Assembly: GCF_000165425.1 (NCBI RefSeq)
Contig: NW_001799422.1
Span: 125,206-189,205, forward strand
DNA from: Paramecium tetraurelia
Lineage: Eukaryota; Ciliophora; Oligohymenophorea; Peniculida; Parameciidae
Length of the DNA: 64,000 nt
Direction of reading: 5' to 3'
Shown: positions 35,465-47,185 of the stretch, in pieces
How the letters are laid out: every line of letters begins with the position of its first letter
How positions within the stretch are numbered: position 1 is the first letter of the stretch
Notes under the pieces: model-generated
The model's database searches: none
The model's input: only the letters and a program-made list of their open reading frames with translations
What the model was told of the DNA's origin: nothing
Program-made: the position numbers and the translations under genes

Positions 35465-36403
35465 TCAAATGCTTATTAGATAACCAAAATAGTTTTGCAT
35501 GTTGAACTTGCTGATACTGTCGAACAACCACTTCTGATTGACTATCATGGGAATGCACTCGATGCGTGTGGAGTTAATTTGAGGATCTTAAACTATTTTT
35601 ATTATAATAGTATTTTAAGTCTTTTCCTTCAAACTAACTAAGTTGCCACCGCAGAGTTAGATTAGGGTTTCAACGTAATCCTGATTGATGATGGTTTTGT
35701 TGAGGTTTCCCACTTCGATGCTGAATTCGTAATTTCTTAGGAAATCATACATTCCACCACGAGTTCTCGATATTTTGGGGGTGAGTGTAGGGAATTCGTC
35801 CCCTTTTATTTCGAAATCCTCCTCGTTCAGGATTGTGTCGCATTTCAGACTTTCGATTACCCAATCTATATTGACAATCCAAATTCCTCTGGCCAATGCC
35901 TCTAGGTATTTTAAGGTTCTTCTGGCTATGAATGGTTTGTTTGGATTGTCGGGGCCTGAGATGAGATGTGTGATTTTGGAATTGATGTTTGAATTCGATT
36001 TTATTTTGAATTGTTTTTGAAATCTTTCAAGGCATTCCTTAATTTACTAATTTTGGTACCTTGTATTCATCAGATAAATTCGAAGTACATATAAAAAAAT
36101 TAGTGGATTTAGATTTCTTTCGACTCTAATCTGCTTTTATTTTGGTATTGTCTTGATCCATGACATTCAAGACTGCCTGCAACGACACGTTAAGATTTAT
36201 TTTGTTCAGATTGAAAGGCTATTTACAAAGCGGGCATTTCGTAGACTTGGTTGCTTTGCCATAATTTTGAATGCAATCGCGGCAAAAACTATGTCCACAA
36301 GGAATTACAAATGGAATACTAAATAAACTTAAGCTAATATAATATTTATGAATGCTTACCAAATTGAGCATTGTAGTTCATTTGCTAAATTTTCAACCAG
36401 CAT
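35465..36403 (-). CDS. Compact RING plus tandem-BRCT protein (BRCA1/BARD1-like)
   Basis: 296 aa. N-terminal RING: CSICLSLF, CGHSFCRDC, KCPLCKQPF, followed by LNVSLQAVLNVM as in BRCA1/BARD1 RING helices. After a short basic linker come two BRCT repeats: ITHLISG..ARRTLKYLEALARGIWIVNIDWV with the conserved Trp, then GGNLVS..PMIVNQKWLFDSISK with the second Trp. Two introns (26 nt within the RING after CSIC; 22 nt ending AAG before BRCT1) leave 297 codons. Human BRCA1 and BARD1 have the same ends but are 777-1863 aa. Likely a nuclear ubiquitin ligase binding phospho-partners in DNA damage response; partner not known. Confidence 0.85.
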
Positions 36404-36421
36404 AAAATAATATAATTGTGA
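36404..36421. promoter_or_regulatory. 18-nt gap between divergent starts
   Basis: If the small plus-strand ORF is a real gene, only 18 A/T nucleotides separate its ATG from that of the RING-BRCT gene. If not, the nearest plus-strand start is at 36613. Confidence 0.25.
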
Positions 36422-36583
36422 ATGAAGTTTATTAAAATAATATTTCATTTCCCCAATTCAATCGTGAAATAAGTCTTCAACAAATTCCTACGAGATTCTT
36501 ATAATCAAAACACTATTTTTCAATACTTCTTGTGGCAGAATAAGGATGTCAAGACTTATAGGAACTTTGAGGAATCAAATTGA
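36422..36583 (+). CDS. Possible small protein, 53 aa
   Basis: Single short frame ATG 36422 to TGA 36581-36583. Basic N-terminus with a short hydrophobic stretch (FIKIIFHF) then aromatic-rich polar sequence (IFQYFLWQNKDVKTY), like small mitochondrial membrane subunits. Good codon composition for its length, but too short to be certain; could be noncoding upstream DNA of the next gene. Confidence 0.4.
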
Positions 36584-36612
36584 TTAAAAATATATTAAAT
36601 AATAATAAATTC

Positions 36613-37684
36613 ATGTTCAATGGGTATCAATATGATAAGTAACTCACATTCACTAAAGAGATTGACAAAATAAAGAAAGAGTACATTACAGAACGATAAC
36701 GCAGAAAAGGTATGAGCAATAACATAACAGGCAAGATATGAATTAAAGAATGTCGAAGAATTATAAAAAGAGAGTTGAGAACTTCGTGATTAATATGTTG
36801 GAGAACCCTGTGGTTTGCAACGAATATAAACCTCCTGAAAGCTATAAGTTTAGAGATGAGGATCCAACAAAGAATTTGGGAGATCCCTAGATTTATGTTA
36901 AAGGTTTCAAACATGAGAAGGAGAGAATATTGGAAGCCTAAGAAAAAAACAAGGATTTGGATTTCCTACCAAATTTGAAGGTAGGAAAACACTCTTTTAG
37001 AGAAAGAGATCAATCAAAAGATATTAAAAGAGACATCTTCAGATATAGAGATAAAACAGCTCTTGCAAGAATCGAATAATATTTAAGAGATCATACATAA
37101 TCATAAGTGGAGAACATGAAAATCGATCACAAAAAAATAATCAGTTTAGAAAACTTCTCAGAAGGAATGTCAGCCTTAGAAAGAAGAGCTTATTTGTCTA
37201 GGTTGATTGCCAAGAATCTCTTGCCTTCTTTACACAATAAAACACATTTCTAAGCAGCTTAAACGATGTTTAATAATTTACCATGTATACTGCATATAAA
37301 TTATCAAAGTAACATTGATGGAACATGCAAGATCTCAACCCCTATTGCATACCTAAGAGGAAAGCAGAAAGAAGCCATTGCCATCTTCTGAGAAGCAGAG
37401 ATTGATGTCCTAAGAGGCACCCAACAAGAGTGGAAGATGTTGGAAGTGAAAAAGATAAAAAGCAAGGGAATGAGATGGAAACATTTAATCCTGTAGAGAC
37501 ATCTAAAATGATATTGAAAAAGTGCAATGTCGTTAAAGATAAGAATCCTAAAGTACTTTTCATTATGAATTTATAGGTTCCCATATTACATTAAGGATCT
37601 GGTCATCTGATATCGACCATGGATAAATCAATATAGGATGTTTATAGAGAGTTGTATCATGTAGATTTTAAGAGGTATGATTGA
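36613..37684 (+). CDS. Unknown charged protein, 331 aa
   Basis: Three introns (26, 25 and 25 nt, all ending AAG) give 332 codons. The N-terminal 150 residues are strongly charged and helical (ITERQRRKDMNQRMSKNYKK). A middle segment, SALERRAYLSRLIAKNLLPSL, is amphipathic; the C-terminus has a more globular region with FIMNLQVPILHQGSGHLIS and a helical end. No domain recognised. All three introns using AAG acceptors is unusual compared with its neighbours. The splice choices are inferred from frame, so exon edges may shift slightly. Confidence 0.6.
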
Positions 37685-37736
37685 GACAATGGATTGGCAA
37701 TTACTATGATTAATTTAAATATATTAAAATTTATTT

Positions 37737-38901
37737 ATGAAAAATTGTGTAAGATAAGCATTCAGATCAAATTCAGCATTAAGAGGAGCATGGTCATAAA
37801 ATTATTTATAAAGACCAGGAGAAGGACAATTAAAAAATGTGACTGTGCTTCCAGGAGATGGAATAGGTCCTGAAATTACTAGTATCTATTTAAAATAATC
37901 AAATAAGGAAGTGTCATGTAGGTTTTCGAAGCTTTACATGTACCTATAAAATTCGATGTGTTGGAAAATTTCAATTTTGATAATGATGAATAAAGAAGTT
38001 TGTTGAAAAAAAATGAATGCATCTTATTGGGAGTCATGACTGAAAAAAATTAAAAATATACAGATAATTACAGATTTTATAAATACTTAGATTTATATGC
38101 CAATATTACTTTTGCATTTTCAGTTGAAGGCATCAAATAGAGACATAACAACACAGACATTGTTGTCATTAGAGAGAATACAGAGGGTATAACTTATAAA
38201 TCTAAAGTAATAGGAGAATATTCAGGAGTCGAACATGAAGTCTATCCAGGAGTCGTTGAATCAATCAAAGTTACAACTAAACAAGCATCTCTAAGAATTG
38301 CTGAATATGCATTTGAATTTGCTCATCTAAGTGGAAGAAAGAAGGTCACTGCAGTCCATAAAGCAAATATAATGAAGTTGGTTGATGGACTATTTCTATC
38401 TGCCCATAGAGAAGTTGCATAAAAATATCCTTTTATAAAATACGAAGAAATGATTATTGATAATTGTTGTATGTAGTTGGTGAAGAATCCTACTTAATTT
38501 GATGTGATGGTCATGCCTAATTTATATGGTTCAATTGTTCAAAATGTAGTGGCTGGTATTACAGGAGGAGTAGGAATGGCTGCAGGTGCATCTATTGGTA
38601 GGGATCACGCTCTCTTTTCACAAGGATGTAGACATACAGGTAGAGATATAGCAGGTATAAATTAATTACAAATTAGGAAAAAATATTGTCAATCCTTCGG
38701 CTTTGCTTGTGTCCTCTTCGTTATTATTGAGACACTTAGGATTGCCCAATTTTGCTGATTAAATATGCAGTGCTGTTTAAGAAACTATTCAAGATAGAAA
38801 AGTATTTTAATTATTAATTATAGCTTAAAACTAAAGATATTGGAGGTAAAGCCAGTACTGAATAATTTACAAAAGAGGTTATCAAATGCTTAGGCAAGTG
38901 A
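37737..38901 (+). CDS. IDH3: NAD-dependent isocitrate dehydrogenase subunit (mitochondrial)
   Basis: Converts isocitrate to 2-oxoglutarate with NAD in the TCA cycle. 364 aa. A presequence-like N-terminus ([17 protein letters not shown], basic, no acids) precedes [13 protein letters not shown]. Then [13 protein letters not shown] (the usual E-GxYS/E-H segment is altered), [48 protein letters not shown] (family: NLYGDI) and [12 protein letters not shown]. The Asp of the NLYGD metal site is Ser here and the substrate loop is altered, so this may be a regulatory rather than catalytic subunit. Three introns (26 nt ending AAG, 22, 22 nt) leave 365 codons. Confidence 0.9.
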
Positions 38902-39454
38902 TTAATTATTATTCACGATTATCAAATCCACATCAATTAAATATATTTCTATCTCTTTTATTATATTATAAAGAATGTTAATAGATCAAAATAATTCAAA
39001 TACGGTTATGCTAAACAAAATAGTAAGAAAATAATAATTAAATTAAAACATCATTATTAGACCAACAATTATCTACTATTTTTTTCAATTAGAATTAATA
39101 AAATTTATCATATATAATCAATTAAAAATCAACAAAATAATGGCATTTTTATTAGATTTCCATTTACTCAATAATTATGAATGTAAATAACTATCTTATT
39201 AAATCAAGATTTAATCCAAGTTATTTAACAAGGTGGTTAAAGTTCATTGCTTATTTATAGTTATTTTAAATGCTATTAGTTGTTTTTAATTAAAAAATTG
39301 CTTCACTCAACTTTTTAATTATAAATAGATATTTCTTTATTTTATAAGGTTTTACTCATATATTCTTGATTTAAAATATGTCACTATTATAATTTAATTA
39401 GTTTTATTTTTTTCGAATATCAATTGACATCTTACGTTTCCACTCATAAAGTTT
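38902..39454. other. 553-nt stretch without a recognised gene
   Basis: AT-rich spacer. No supported frame, tRNA or repeat was seen. Confidence 0.5.
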
Positions 39455-40635
39455 ATGAGTAAAAGATACAACTTATTGATATTTAATGGCATTTTTAATA
39501 TGAAATTAATTATAATAATGATTCATAACTTATTAATAATAGTATTTTTTGCTTTATGGACTTTCCTTTTTATCCTTTTGATCTTAATAGGCTATTTTCT
39601 AGAAAAAAAATATAAGTTAGCAGCCATAACTCCTGAGGTTAAACAATAAACACCATAAGATAGTGTGGTTTATATTAATCATATGTTAATTTCTAACATT
39701 TAGAAGCAGTCTTAGTAAAAGAATGATAGTTAATTGGTGGAGGAATTGGTGAGCAACCAAAGAACAATCTCATAATAAAAGATTCAAGAGTAGGTTAGTA
39801 AGAATGAAGTTAAAATTGAATACACATCAACCTAAAAGGAATCAACTGCTAAGGTGCAATAAATGAAGGCCAATAAATAATAGAAATAGACACCAACATA
39901 GACTATATTCTCAAGAAAACCTATCATAGGAATTCTGGAAGGAATGGATACTCTGTAATCTACGAATCGAAAAAGTGTACGATCAAGATAGTCAGCAAAT
40001 AATAGTGAGAGAAACAGCGTTTTTGGATCGAGTTTGAATTAACAACACATCAACCAAGCAAAGATACATTCAAGTTCAACTTTTTAGACGAATGGAAATT
40101 TACTTGGTATCTAGAATGATTAAATTCCCAAACCAGCCAAGGAATATTATGTACTAAAAATTTTTTAAATTAGAAATGTAATTCATTTGCTAAAATATTT
40201 TACAGTCACAAGATTGGATTATCAAGAATTTTTATGCTTTCATAAATTTATTTTCGACAAATGCTTTGCTTCGAAATTTGTGGAGCATTATTACTATTTG
40301 ACTCACAATTATAGTATTATTATATCATGGGATCTTCATGTGGAGCATATATGGGTCTCAAAATATTCGACTATTACATGATTAAATGTATATGCAAGGA
40401 TGGGAGAGGTTGCCTTGTCAGATTGATTAGTTATTTGATGTGGGCAAGCGAATTGGCTATTTTAGTCTTGGGAATCATGTATTATGAAGTTAATAATTTC
40501 ATTTGTCTGCAATATTATGCTCCTAGTTTAGTTTTGGAGTTATTTATTATAGACCCAATGAGATATTTCTTAATTAAAAATTGCTAGGCCTAACCAAGAA
40601 TCATAATAAATAAGAAGTCATAGATTATTAAATGA
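39455..40635 (+). CDS. Multi-pass membrane protein, possibly polycystin-related
   Basis: 385 aa with one 23-nt intron (GTACTAAAAATT..TAG) that switches to the frame used by the C-terminal half. An N-terminal membrane anchor (residues about 27-50, NLLIIVFFALWTFLFILLIL) is followed by 160 polar Gln/Lys/Thr-rich residues, then a segment FYSHKIGLSRIFMLSQIYFR and three or four TM helices ending LVLELFIIDPMRYFLIKN. The HKI.. entry and the IxDPxRYF exit recall the membrane part of polycystin-1/PKD-like proteins, but no PLAT or GPS motif is present. Assignment weak; membrane topology fairly clear. Confidence 0.55.
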
Positions 40636-40671
40636 GTTAGATTGTATTTTATATTAATTATTTAATTTTTG

Positions 40672-42471
40672 ATGTCTCATAAATTTTATAGCATAAGTAC
40701 AAAAGTGTCTAGTTAAGATAATGTGAAAATAATTAGAATATAATCTAATAAAAATCAAAAATCTCATAATAATCTCATCAATCCAAGTAAGATTGACCCT
40801 GAAACTTTGAGTCACCAGAACATTCAAATGAAATCTTAAATCAACTCGTTGTCAGAAGAAGTCTAGGCTTGGAAATTAAAATATCAATAACTCTAAGTAT
40901 TGATTGATTTAAGAATAGAGAGACTCTGCCCAGAATCTCATGTTCGATAATAGTAAAACATTTTTAATATCCCTGAAATAATAACTCAAAAAATTGGAAT
41001 CAGATTTTGGTGACAAGATTAAATAGATAGAAGAATATAAGAAGATGATCAATGTTACTAAATATTAAGAATTGCAAGTATAATTGACATCTTATGATCT
41101 TAGGTTGAATTATTTAATTACTAATAATAAGCCCTATTACAGTAATAGGAGATAAATGATTTGAAGGAACAATTAAAAGAGCATTAGAATCTCCAAATAG
41201 AGGGTCTGTATTAGAAACAAGAAAAGACAATTTAGAAAATATCCAAAAGAAATCACGATCTTAAATTAGAAAATATAAATCTGAAAACTGAGAGACATTT
41301 TTTAACTGGATAAATTGAATCCTTAAAAACTTAATTGATAATTAAAGACAAAGAAATTAGAAGATTAATCTCTTTTTAAAAGAAATTAGAGGAGAATCAA
41401 TAACATTAGAATACAGTAACCAAAACAAGATAATAGATCTTTAGAGAATCTCTCGAAAATGCTCAATTACAAGAACAATTAAACCAATTAGAATTTCGGT
41501 ATTCTTCTGACATCAAAGATAAAGATCAAGAAATCAGTGATTTAAAACTTTAGTTGTTTGAATAAGGAGAATTAAGAAAATAATTGGAGAAATTCCAACA
41601 AACTTCTTAAGAATAAAAAATTAATTTGCTTGAAATTCAGAAAGTAGAATCTAGATAAAATTCAACTAGAAAATTAAAAATATCACTTAATAATTCAGGG
41701 ATATCATAACAATAATAAAATTATTCAGTGCTAAGATAATCTAGTTAATAATATAAATAGAGTGTACAAATGGATTTATCTAAAATATAAAATACAGAAT
41801 TTACTAAATATTATAATGAGATGGATGAGAGTGAAAAATAATTATCATAAGTCAATAAGTAATAGAAAAAGGTTATTCGAGTGAATTTATATGATGTGAC
41901 TCATTTCGGCTTAGAAATCAAATTTAAGTTATTAAGTAAGGAGTTCTCATTGCAAGACATAGAAATGTTATTTGAAAAGTATGATTAATAGATTAAGATT
42001 CATGAGTTATTAGATTTGCTGCTCTAAGACCCATTTAAAATTCAGAGTTATGATTAAAGAAAACTCATTGCGAGGTATTTAGTAGAAGATAACAACGAGG
42101 ATTATGTTGTGTATGACGCATTAAAAGGTAATGACACTTAAATAGTCTTGAGTGTCTTCAAACAATTAATTGGGAAATATGAATTGTTTACAAAGAGGGA
42201 AATTAATTCAATAGAAAATGAATTGAAAGTACTTTTTGAGAGATCCCACTTTTAATTCAATGATTAAATCTAATAATTAATTGTAAAGAAGAAACACTTG
42301 AGACCTGGTTAATGTGAAAAAGCAGATTTTGAATAAGCTATCAAATTTTCGGAATTAAATTTAAGTCCTAGATAATTGGAATATATTTATTTCCTTAATT
42401 ATACATTTTTCCAGGATTTATAGATAATTTATTATCAAAATGTGATGACTTATTTTAATAAATCTAAATGA
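40672..42471 (+). CDS. Long coiled-coil protein with EF-hand-like C-terminal half
   Basis: 583 aa; two introns (22 and 26 nt, GTA..TAG) leave 584 codons. The N-terminal 60 residues are Ser/Asn-rich; residues about 60-370 form coiled coil (ELQVELFNYQQQ, KEQLKEHQNLQIEGL). The C-terminal 200 residues are globular and helical, with LEIKFKLLSKEFSLQDIEMLF and paired helices around KGNDTQIVLSVFKQLIGKYEL that look like degenerate EF-hands without calcium ligands. Such coiled-coil plus EF-like proteins are common among ciliate basal-body components. Family not identified. Confidence 0.7.
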
Positions 42472-42585
42472 ATTCAATTCTATAAACTATCAAATATCTT
42501 TTCTGTACTATAAAATTTCATTTGCGCATTAGTTTTAGAATTAATTTATAAGCATTTCTATATTAATAAATTTAATTAATTTCAA

Positions 42586-44469
42586 ATGAAATTTAAAGAT
42601 TTTTAGAAATTGAATCAGAAAGACATTCTCTATGGAGGACTTGCTATAGTTCTATCTAGTGGTTTTAGTGCGTGGGCATTAGGTAAATTAGTTGGTTTTA
42701 TTAATCATAAAAAAATGGAGAGGATTTGTACAAGAAAACGATAAGCAACGATTGAAGCCATTAATAATTATAAATTAAATCATCAACCATGTTAATTGAG
42801 CTAAGATCTTTAAAAATAGATACTTAACGGTAGTGTTGCTTAAATAAAATAATTATTGTATGAAGGAAAAACAACTGTTCAATAAATTGTGCTGGTCTTC
42901 ATTGAAAGAATTCTTAAAGTGGCATGTTCAGACAAACTCAATATCATAACAGAGATCAATTTTATAGAAGCATTAGAAGAAGCCAAGTACAATTGATTAA
43001 TAATATAGAAAATTAGATGAAGAGATCAAATAAGATAAAAATGTTATCAATAAGTATGCTTTGTTTGGCATTCCAGTTTCAGTTAAAGAAACGTTCCTTT
43101 AGAAAAACTTTGACTCCACTTTTGGGTTGGGAGTAAATTGTTTTAAGCCTTCATAAGAAGATGGAATACAAGTTGCCTAAATTAGACAAGCTAAGGGTAT
43201 TATCATAGCCAGGACTAATGTTCCTCAAGTGGCGATGACATTTGAATCAGTAAATCTCGTTTACGGAAGAACAAAGAATCCATGGAATCCAAGCAGAGCC
43301 GTTGGAGGATCTTCAGGAGGAGAAGGAGCAATAGCAGCTGCAAGAGGAAGTGTATTGGGAATCGGATCAGATATAGGTGGCAGTATCCGTATACCAGCTG
43401 CATTTTGCGGTGTATATGGATTCAAACCCTATAGCGGAAGAATACCAGATTATGGTGAGGCTAAGATTTCACTTGCAGTTTCAGGAGGAATGTAACTGAA
43501 AATATCAAGAGGACCCATAGCTAGATGCGTTGATGATTTGATTGTTCTAACAAAGGTTTTATTTGACAAGGAAATTTATTCAAAAATTCCTTAGTAAATA
43601 AAGGATCCTTATTTTGAACCACAAGAATTAAAGGAATTTCCTGATAAGAAAAAATTAAGAGTAGGATATTTTGATATTTTTAATGGGTTAATAACTCCTA
43701 ATTGTATGAAAAGAGCAGTGCATGAAGCTTGTTAAGCATTGTAGCAATAAGGACATGAAATTGTTGAATTTAAAGTAGATAAATAAGTGTAAAGTGTTAT
43801 TGCTAATTGCTTCTTAAAAATAGTGGTTGCTGATGGAGGAATGAGATCATACATAGATGCTTTGAATGGTTAAAATTTTATTGAAGAATACGACCTTTTA
43901 GTATAGGATTCTAATACTTCCTTGGGAATCAAAAATTATATTTTAGCACCATTGTTTAAGTTATTTGGATAAAAGACACTTTTAGAATATAACTACAATG
44001 GTAAAGTCGATGTATATTAATACTTGGTTGACTCAGCTACTAGAAAACAAACAAAATTTGCATTTTGTCAATCTATTATTGATCAAGGTCTAGATGTAAT
44101 AATCTCTCCTGCTTTTGGATTACCAGCAGTGAAACATGGAGGATCTAAAGAACTGGCATTTACTGCGTATATCTATTATAATATTCTAGCTTATATACTT
44201 GGATGTGGAATGTTGTAGATTTCCCTGCAGGTAGTCTACCTATAACTTTAGTGCAAAATGATCAAGATTTGGAAATAAATGGTTAATAAAATTCAATAGA
44301 TCTTGTTTATAGATTTATGAAGAGTGATTTATAAGGAGCCGTAGGTCTTCCAGTCAACGTCTAGGTTTCAGCCCTACCAAATAAAGATGAAATGGTCCTT
44401 AGAGTAATGAAGGAGATTGAGGCTGTTGTGAAGTTTAATTCAAAACATCCATATCCTGAATTAAACTGA
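42586..44469 (+). CDS. FAAH: Fatty-acid amide hydrolase (amidase signature family)
   Basis: Membrane-bound serine hydrolase of N-acylethanolamines and fatty amides, 612 aa. One N-terminal hydrophobic segment (about residues 17-38, GGLAIVLSSGFSAWALGKLVG) as in FAAH1. The Ser-Ser-Lys triad is complete: GIPVSVKET (Lys), GGSSGGEGA (cis-Ser) and GSDIGGSIRIPA (nucleophile Ser). Also GRTKNPWNP and ALYTWMWNVVDFPAG before the C-terminus. Two introns, 22 nt and 23 nt, both GTA..TAG, leave 613 codons; the second is required to restore the WNVVDFPAG segment. Length matches family (about 580 aa). Suggests N-acylethanolamine turnover in this organism. Confidence 0.95.
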
Positions 44470-44812
44470 AGGATTAAATGTGAGTATTAAATATATAGAT
44501 ACATTATAATCATTTCTTAAGTGCTAAAATATAAGGCCCACTTAGATAGGTTTTAGAATTAATTTATATGAAATCTTTATTGCTCTACGTTTTTATTTTA
44601 ATATTGCTGAATAGTTTAGAAATAATATTTGATAAAATTTGTATTTTTGGATTGAACTCTTATATTTTAAAAAATAGAATAGTTAAATGCATTTAATTTC
44701 TTATAAAATATCATTTTTGGCATGCAGATGATGAAAGTCCTAGGATATGAAGATGAGATTACAATAATTTGAATAGAGTAGGCTAATTATATTAAATTTG
44801 ATAATTAAAATA
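44470..44812. other. 343-nt stretch without a recognised gene
   Basis: AT-rich spacer between two plus-strand genes; nothing recognised. Confidence 0.5.
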
Positions 44813-46813
44813 ATGAATTAATAACAGAATCAGCAATAAACTCCTAGGGGGAGGTTTCTTAGGGAATTGGAGAAAAATTCATCATGTGAAAATTGGGAGG
44901 AAGGATCTGGAGCCAAATACGGAAAATTGTTGCTTTTGATATTTCAAATGATTTTCTATTGTGTATTAGTTTATAGTTTTGCATTTGGAAATCCCAAAGA
45001 GCTTGGATAACCTTTTGATGTTGATAGTACGTATATATTAAAAATTTAAAGATTCTCCATGTGGGGCAGGCACTGGAAAGGAAGATTATAAATTTGCATA
45101 TTTTGTTAACCCTGATAGTGAAGAATTCCTATATAGAACCTTGTGTCTTAAGGAATGTCCTAAAGTTGAAAATAAAATGGCAGAAGCTGATGGTAATGGA
45201 ACTGAATAATTAATTTTAGATTCTGTTGTATTGGAATGCCATCCAAATATAGAGATCGCGTCATGTGATGTTCGAGTTCAACCTGATCATCCTGAATTTA
45301 ATGTTCTGTACTATGATACCATTCCTTTTATAAATGTTTGTGCACCAACTGAAAAATAACGATTATAAAATGTGATGAAAGCCCTTTAAAAGCCCTTCAT
45401 TGTTAGAGTATTGTCAGACTTTTATCATTCAAAATTTATTTTCATTGGTTTAGCATTACTAGCTCTTGGATTAAAGTACCAAGTTTCATAATATCTATAG
45501 TTTCCTCATTATCTATAAGATAGATGACTACCCACGTTTTGTGATCTGGATGATAGTTGTAATAGCAGTTTTGGGATTTTTCAGAAGTAGTTTTCTAGGT
45601 GTTATATATGCTTAACGTTTACAATAGCATGGTTAAATTGAATCAGAACACAGATTATCTGAAGAGGAGGTTATTGGCTATTTGCATTCAAATTATGTTG
45701 ATTCTAAAACGATATTCATAATCAGCATCATCTTCCTTGTTTTTGGTTTGATAGCTTTGATATTTACTATTATTTGGCGAAAGAGTATAACTGCAGTTGG
45801 ACAGAAGGCTGAAATTATGAATAATTACTATTTAATTTCTCAACCGGATGAAAATGTGAATTATTTAGGATCTTTGTTGAAAGTATTTTTGGGTCTGACA
45901 GTGTTGTTGGCAGTCTTTTTTATGTTTATATTGATGGCTCTTTTTTACTTATTTACAACATGTTCACCCAAGAGTGAAGAACATTAATTAGCTTTTGAAT
46001 CATTTTAGATTGATACTATTGAAATCATATTCTTTACCATTATAGCTGTTGAATTAGTGTTGGTTCCATTTCTTGTCATTGGATTTAGCAAATTGTTAAT
46101 AATCAACATTATTATTGAAATCTACAAATAATAAGTTTTAGAGGTTGATGCTGACTACTTACAAAATTTAAATTTAAATCTTAAACAAAGGAATTTATAG
46201 GATTGTATTGGTAAAACTGTTAGATATCATTTCGGAGAGTTGATGTGGGGAATGTTTAGATTGTATTTTGCATTTTGCTCTAAACCAATATTTTTAAGTG
46301 GATTTAGATCCTTCATTTCAGTTTGTCTGACATAACAAGGCTTTTTGTAATCAGCATAAAATCAATTGGAATATGATCAATAATTACAAAATAAAAATAG
46401 AAAACACTATTAAGGATTTGATTATTAATTAATCGTTAGTTTTGGGGTTTCTAATATCTGTATCATAGTATATATGGAATTATTACTCTTTTCACCTGCT
46501 TGTCTAGCAATACACGCTCCTCCATATTAAATCTTGGCAATTTACCTCTTTACTTTTATGGTAATAAGATCTTTTAACTTTCTAGATATCCTATTTGTTT
46601 TCTACACTCTACGGAATGGGAATGGATGCACTTAAATTCCTACTTTACAAGGATCTAAATGAAGATCCTAACAATAATTATATTGGAGCTAGTGTCTAAG
46701 CCTAATTTAGAATGATAGCCCTTCCTTAGATTTCGGTGCCACCTTAAGAATTAGAAGAATTTTTAAATAATCAAGTTGAAACATTTTAAGGATTTTAGTA
46801 AAATTAAAATTGA
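44813..46813 (+). CDS. Choline transporter-like protein (SLC44/CTL family)
   Basis: 641 aa multi-pass membrane protein. A cytosolic N-terminus leads into TM1 (LLLIFQMIFYCVLVYSFAF), then a long extracellular Cys-rich loop (NSPCGAGTG, CLKECP, CHPN, CAPTE) typical of CTL proteins. A block of TM segments follows from DFYHSKFIFIGLALLALGL (family DxxxSW/K entry). The diagnostic C-terminal YGMGMDALKFLLYKDLNED corresponds to the family motif YxxAIDTLFLCFLED. Three 25-nt introns (one ending AAG) leave 642 codons; the last one, just before the YGMGMDA motif, is essential. Family members move choline or ethanolamine; substrate here not shown. Confidence 0.92.
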
Positions 46814-47185
46814 TTTAAAAATTTATTATAATACAAATTAACTTATGATTTAATTTTTGGAATATTAACTTAAATTATCTTTAAAATAGTCTACAAAGAA
46901 TTTATGGCCTAGTTGATAGATTCTCCTATATTATTAACATTCTGATCTTACATTCTTCAACTATGATTGCGAACATTTTAACAATACAATTTATTTGGTT
47001 AATAATGGTCTCCTTTTTGGCACTTATAACTTACTATCAAAGCATTTTCACCTATTTCTACATTATATATTACAATAATAAATAAACAATTTAAAAATTG
47101 AAACCAATATGGATTTTTAATCAATGTTGCTACATAACTTTAATAATCATTCTCATTTTTTAAAGAGAATTAATTGAAAAATTAA
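46814..47185. other. 372-nt stretch without a supported gene
   Basis: A plus-strand frame starting near 46964 would give a hydrophobic peptide but overlaps the start of the next gene in another frame; not called. Otherwise AT-rich DNA. Confidence 0.4.
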
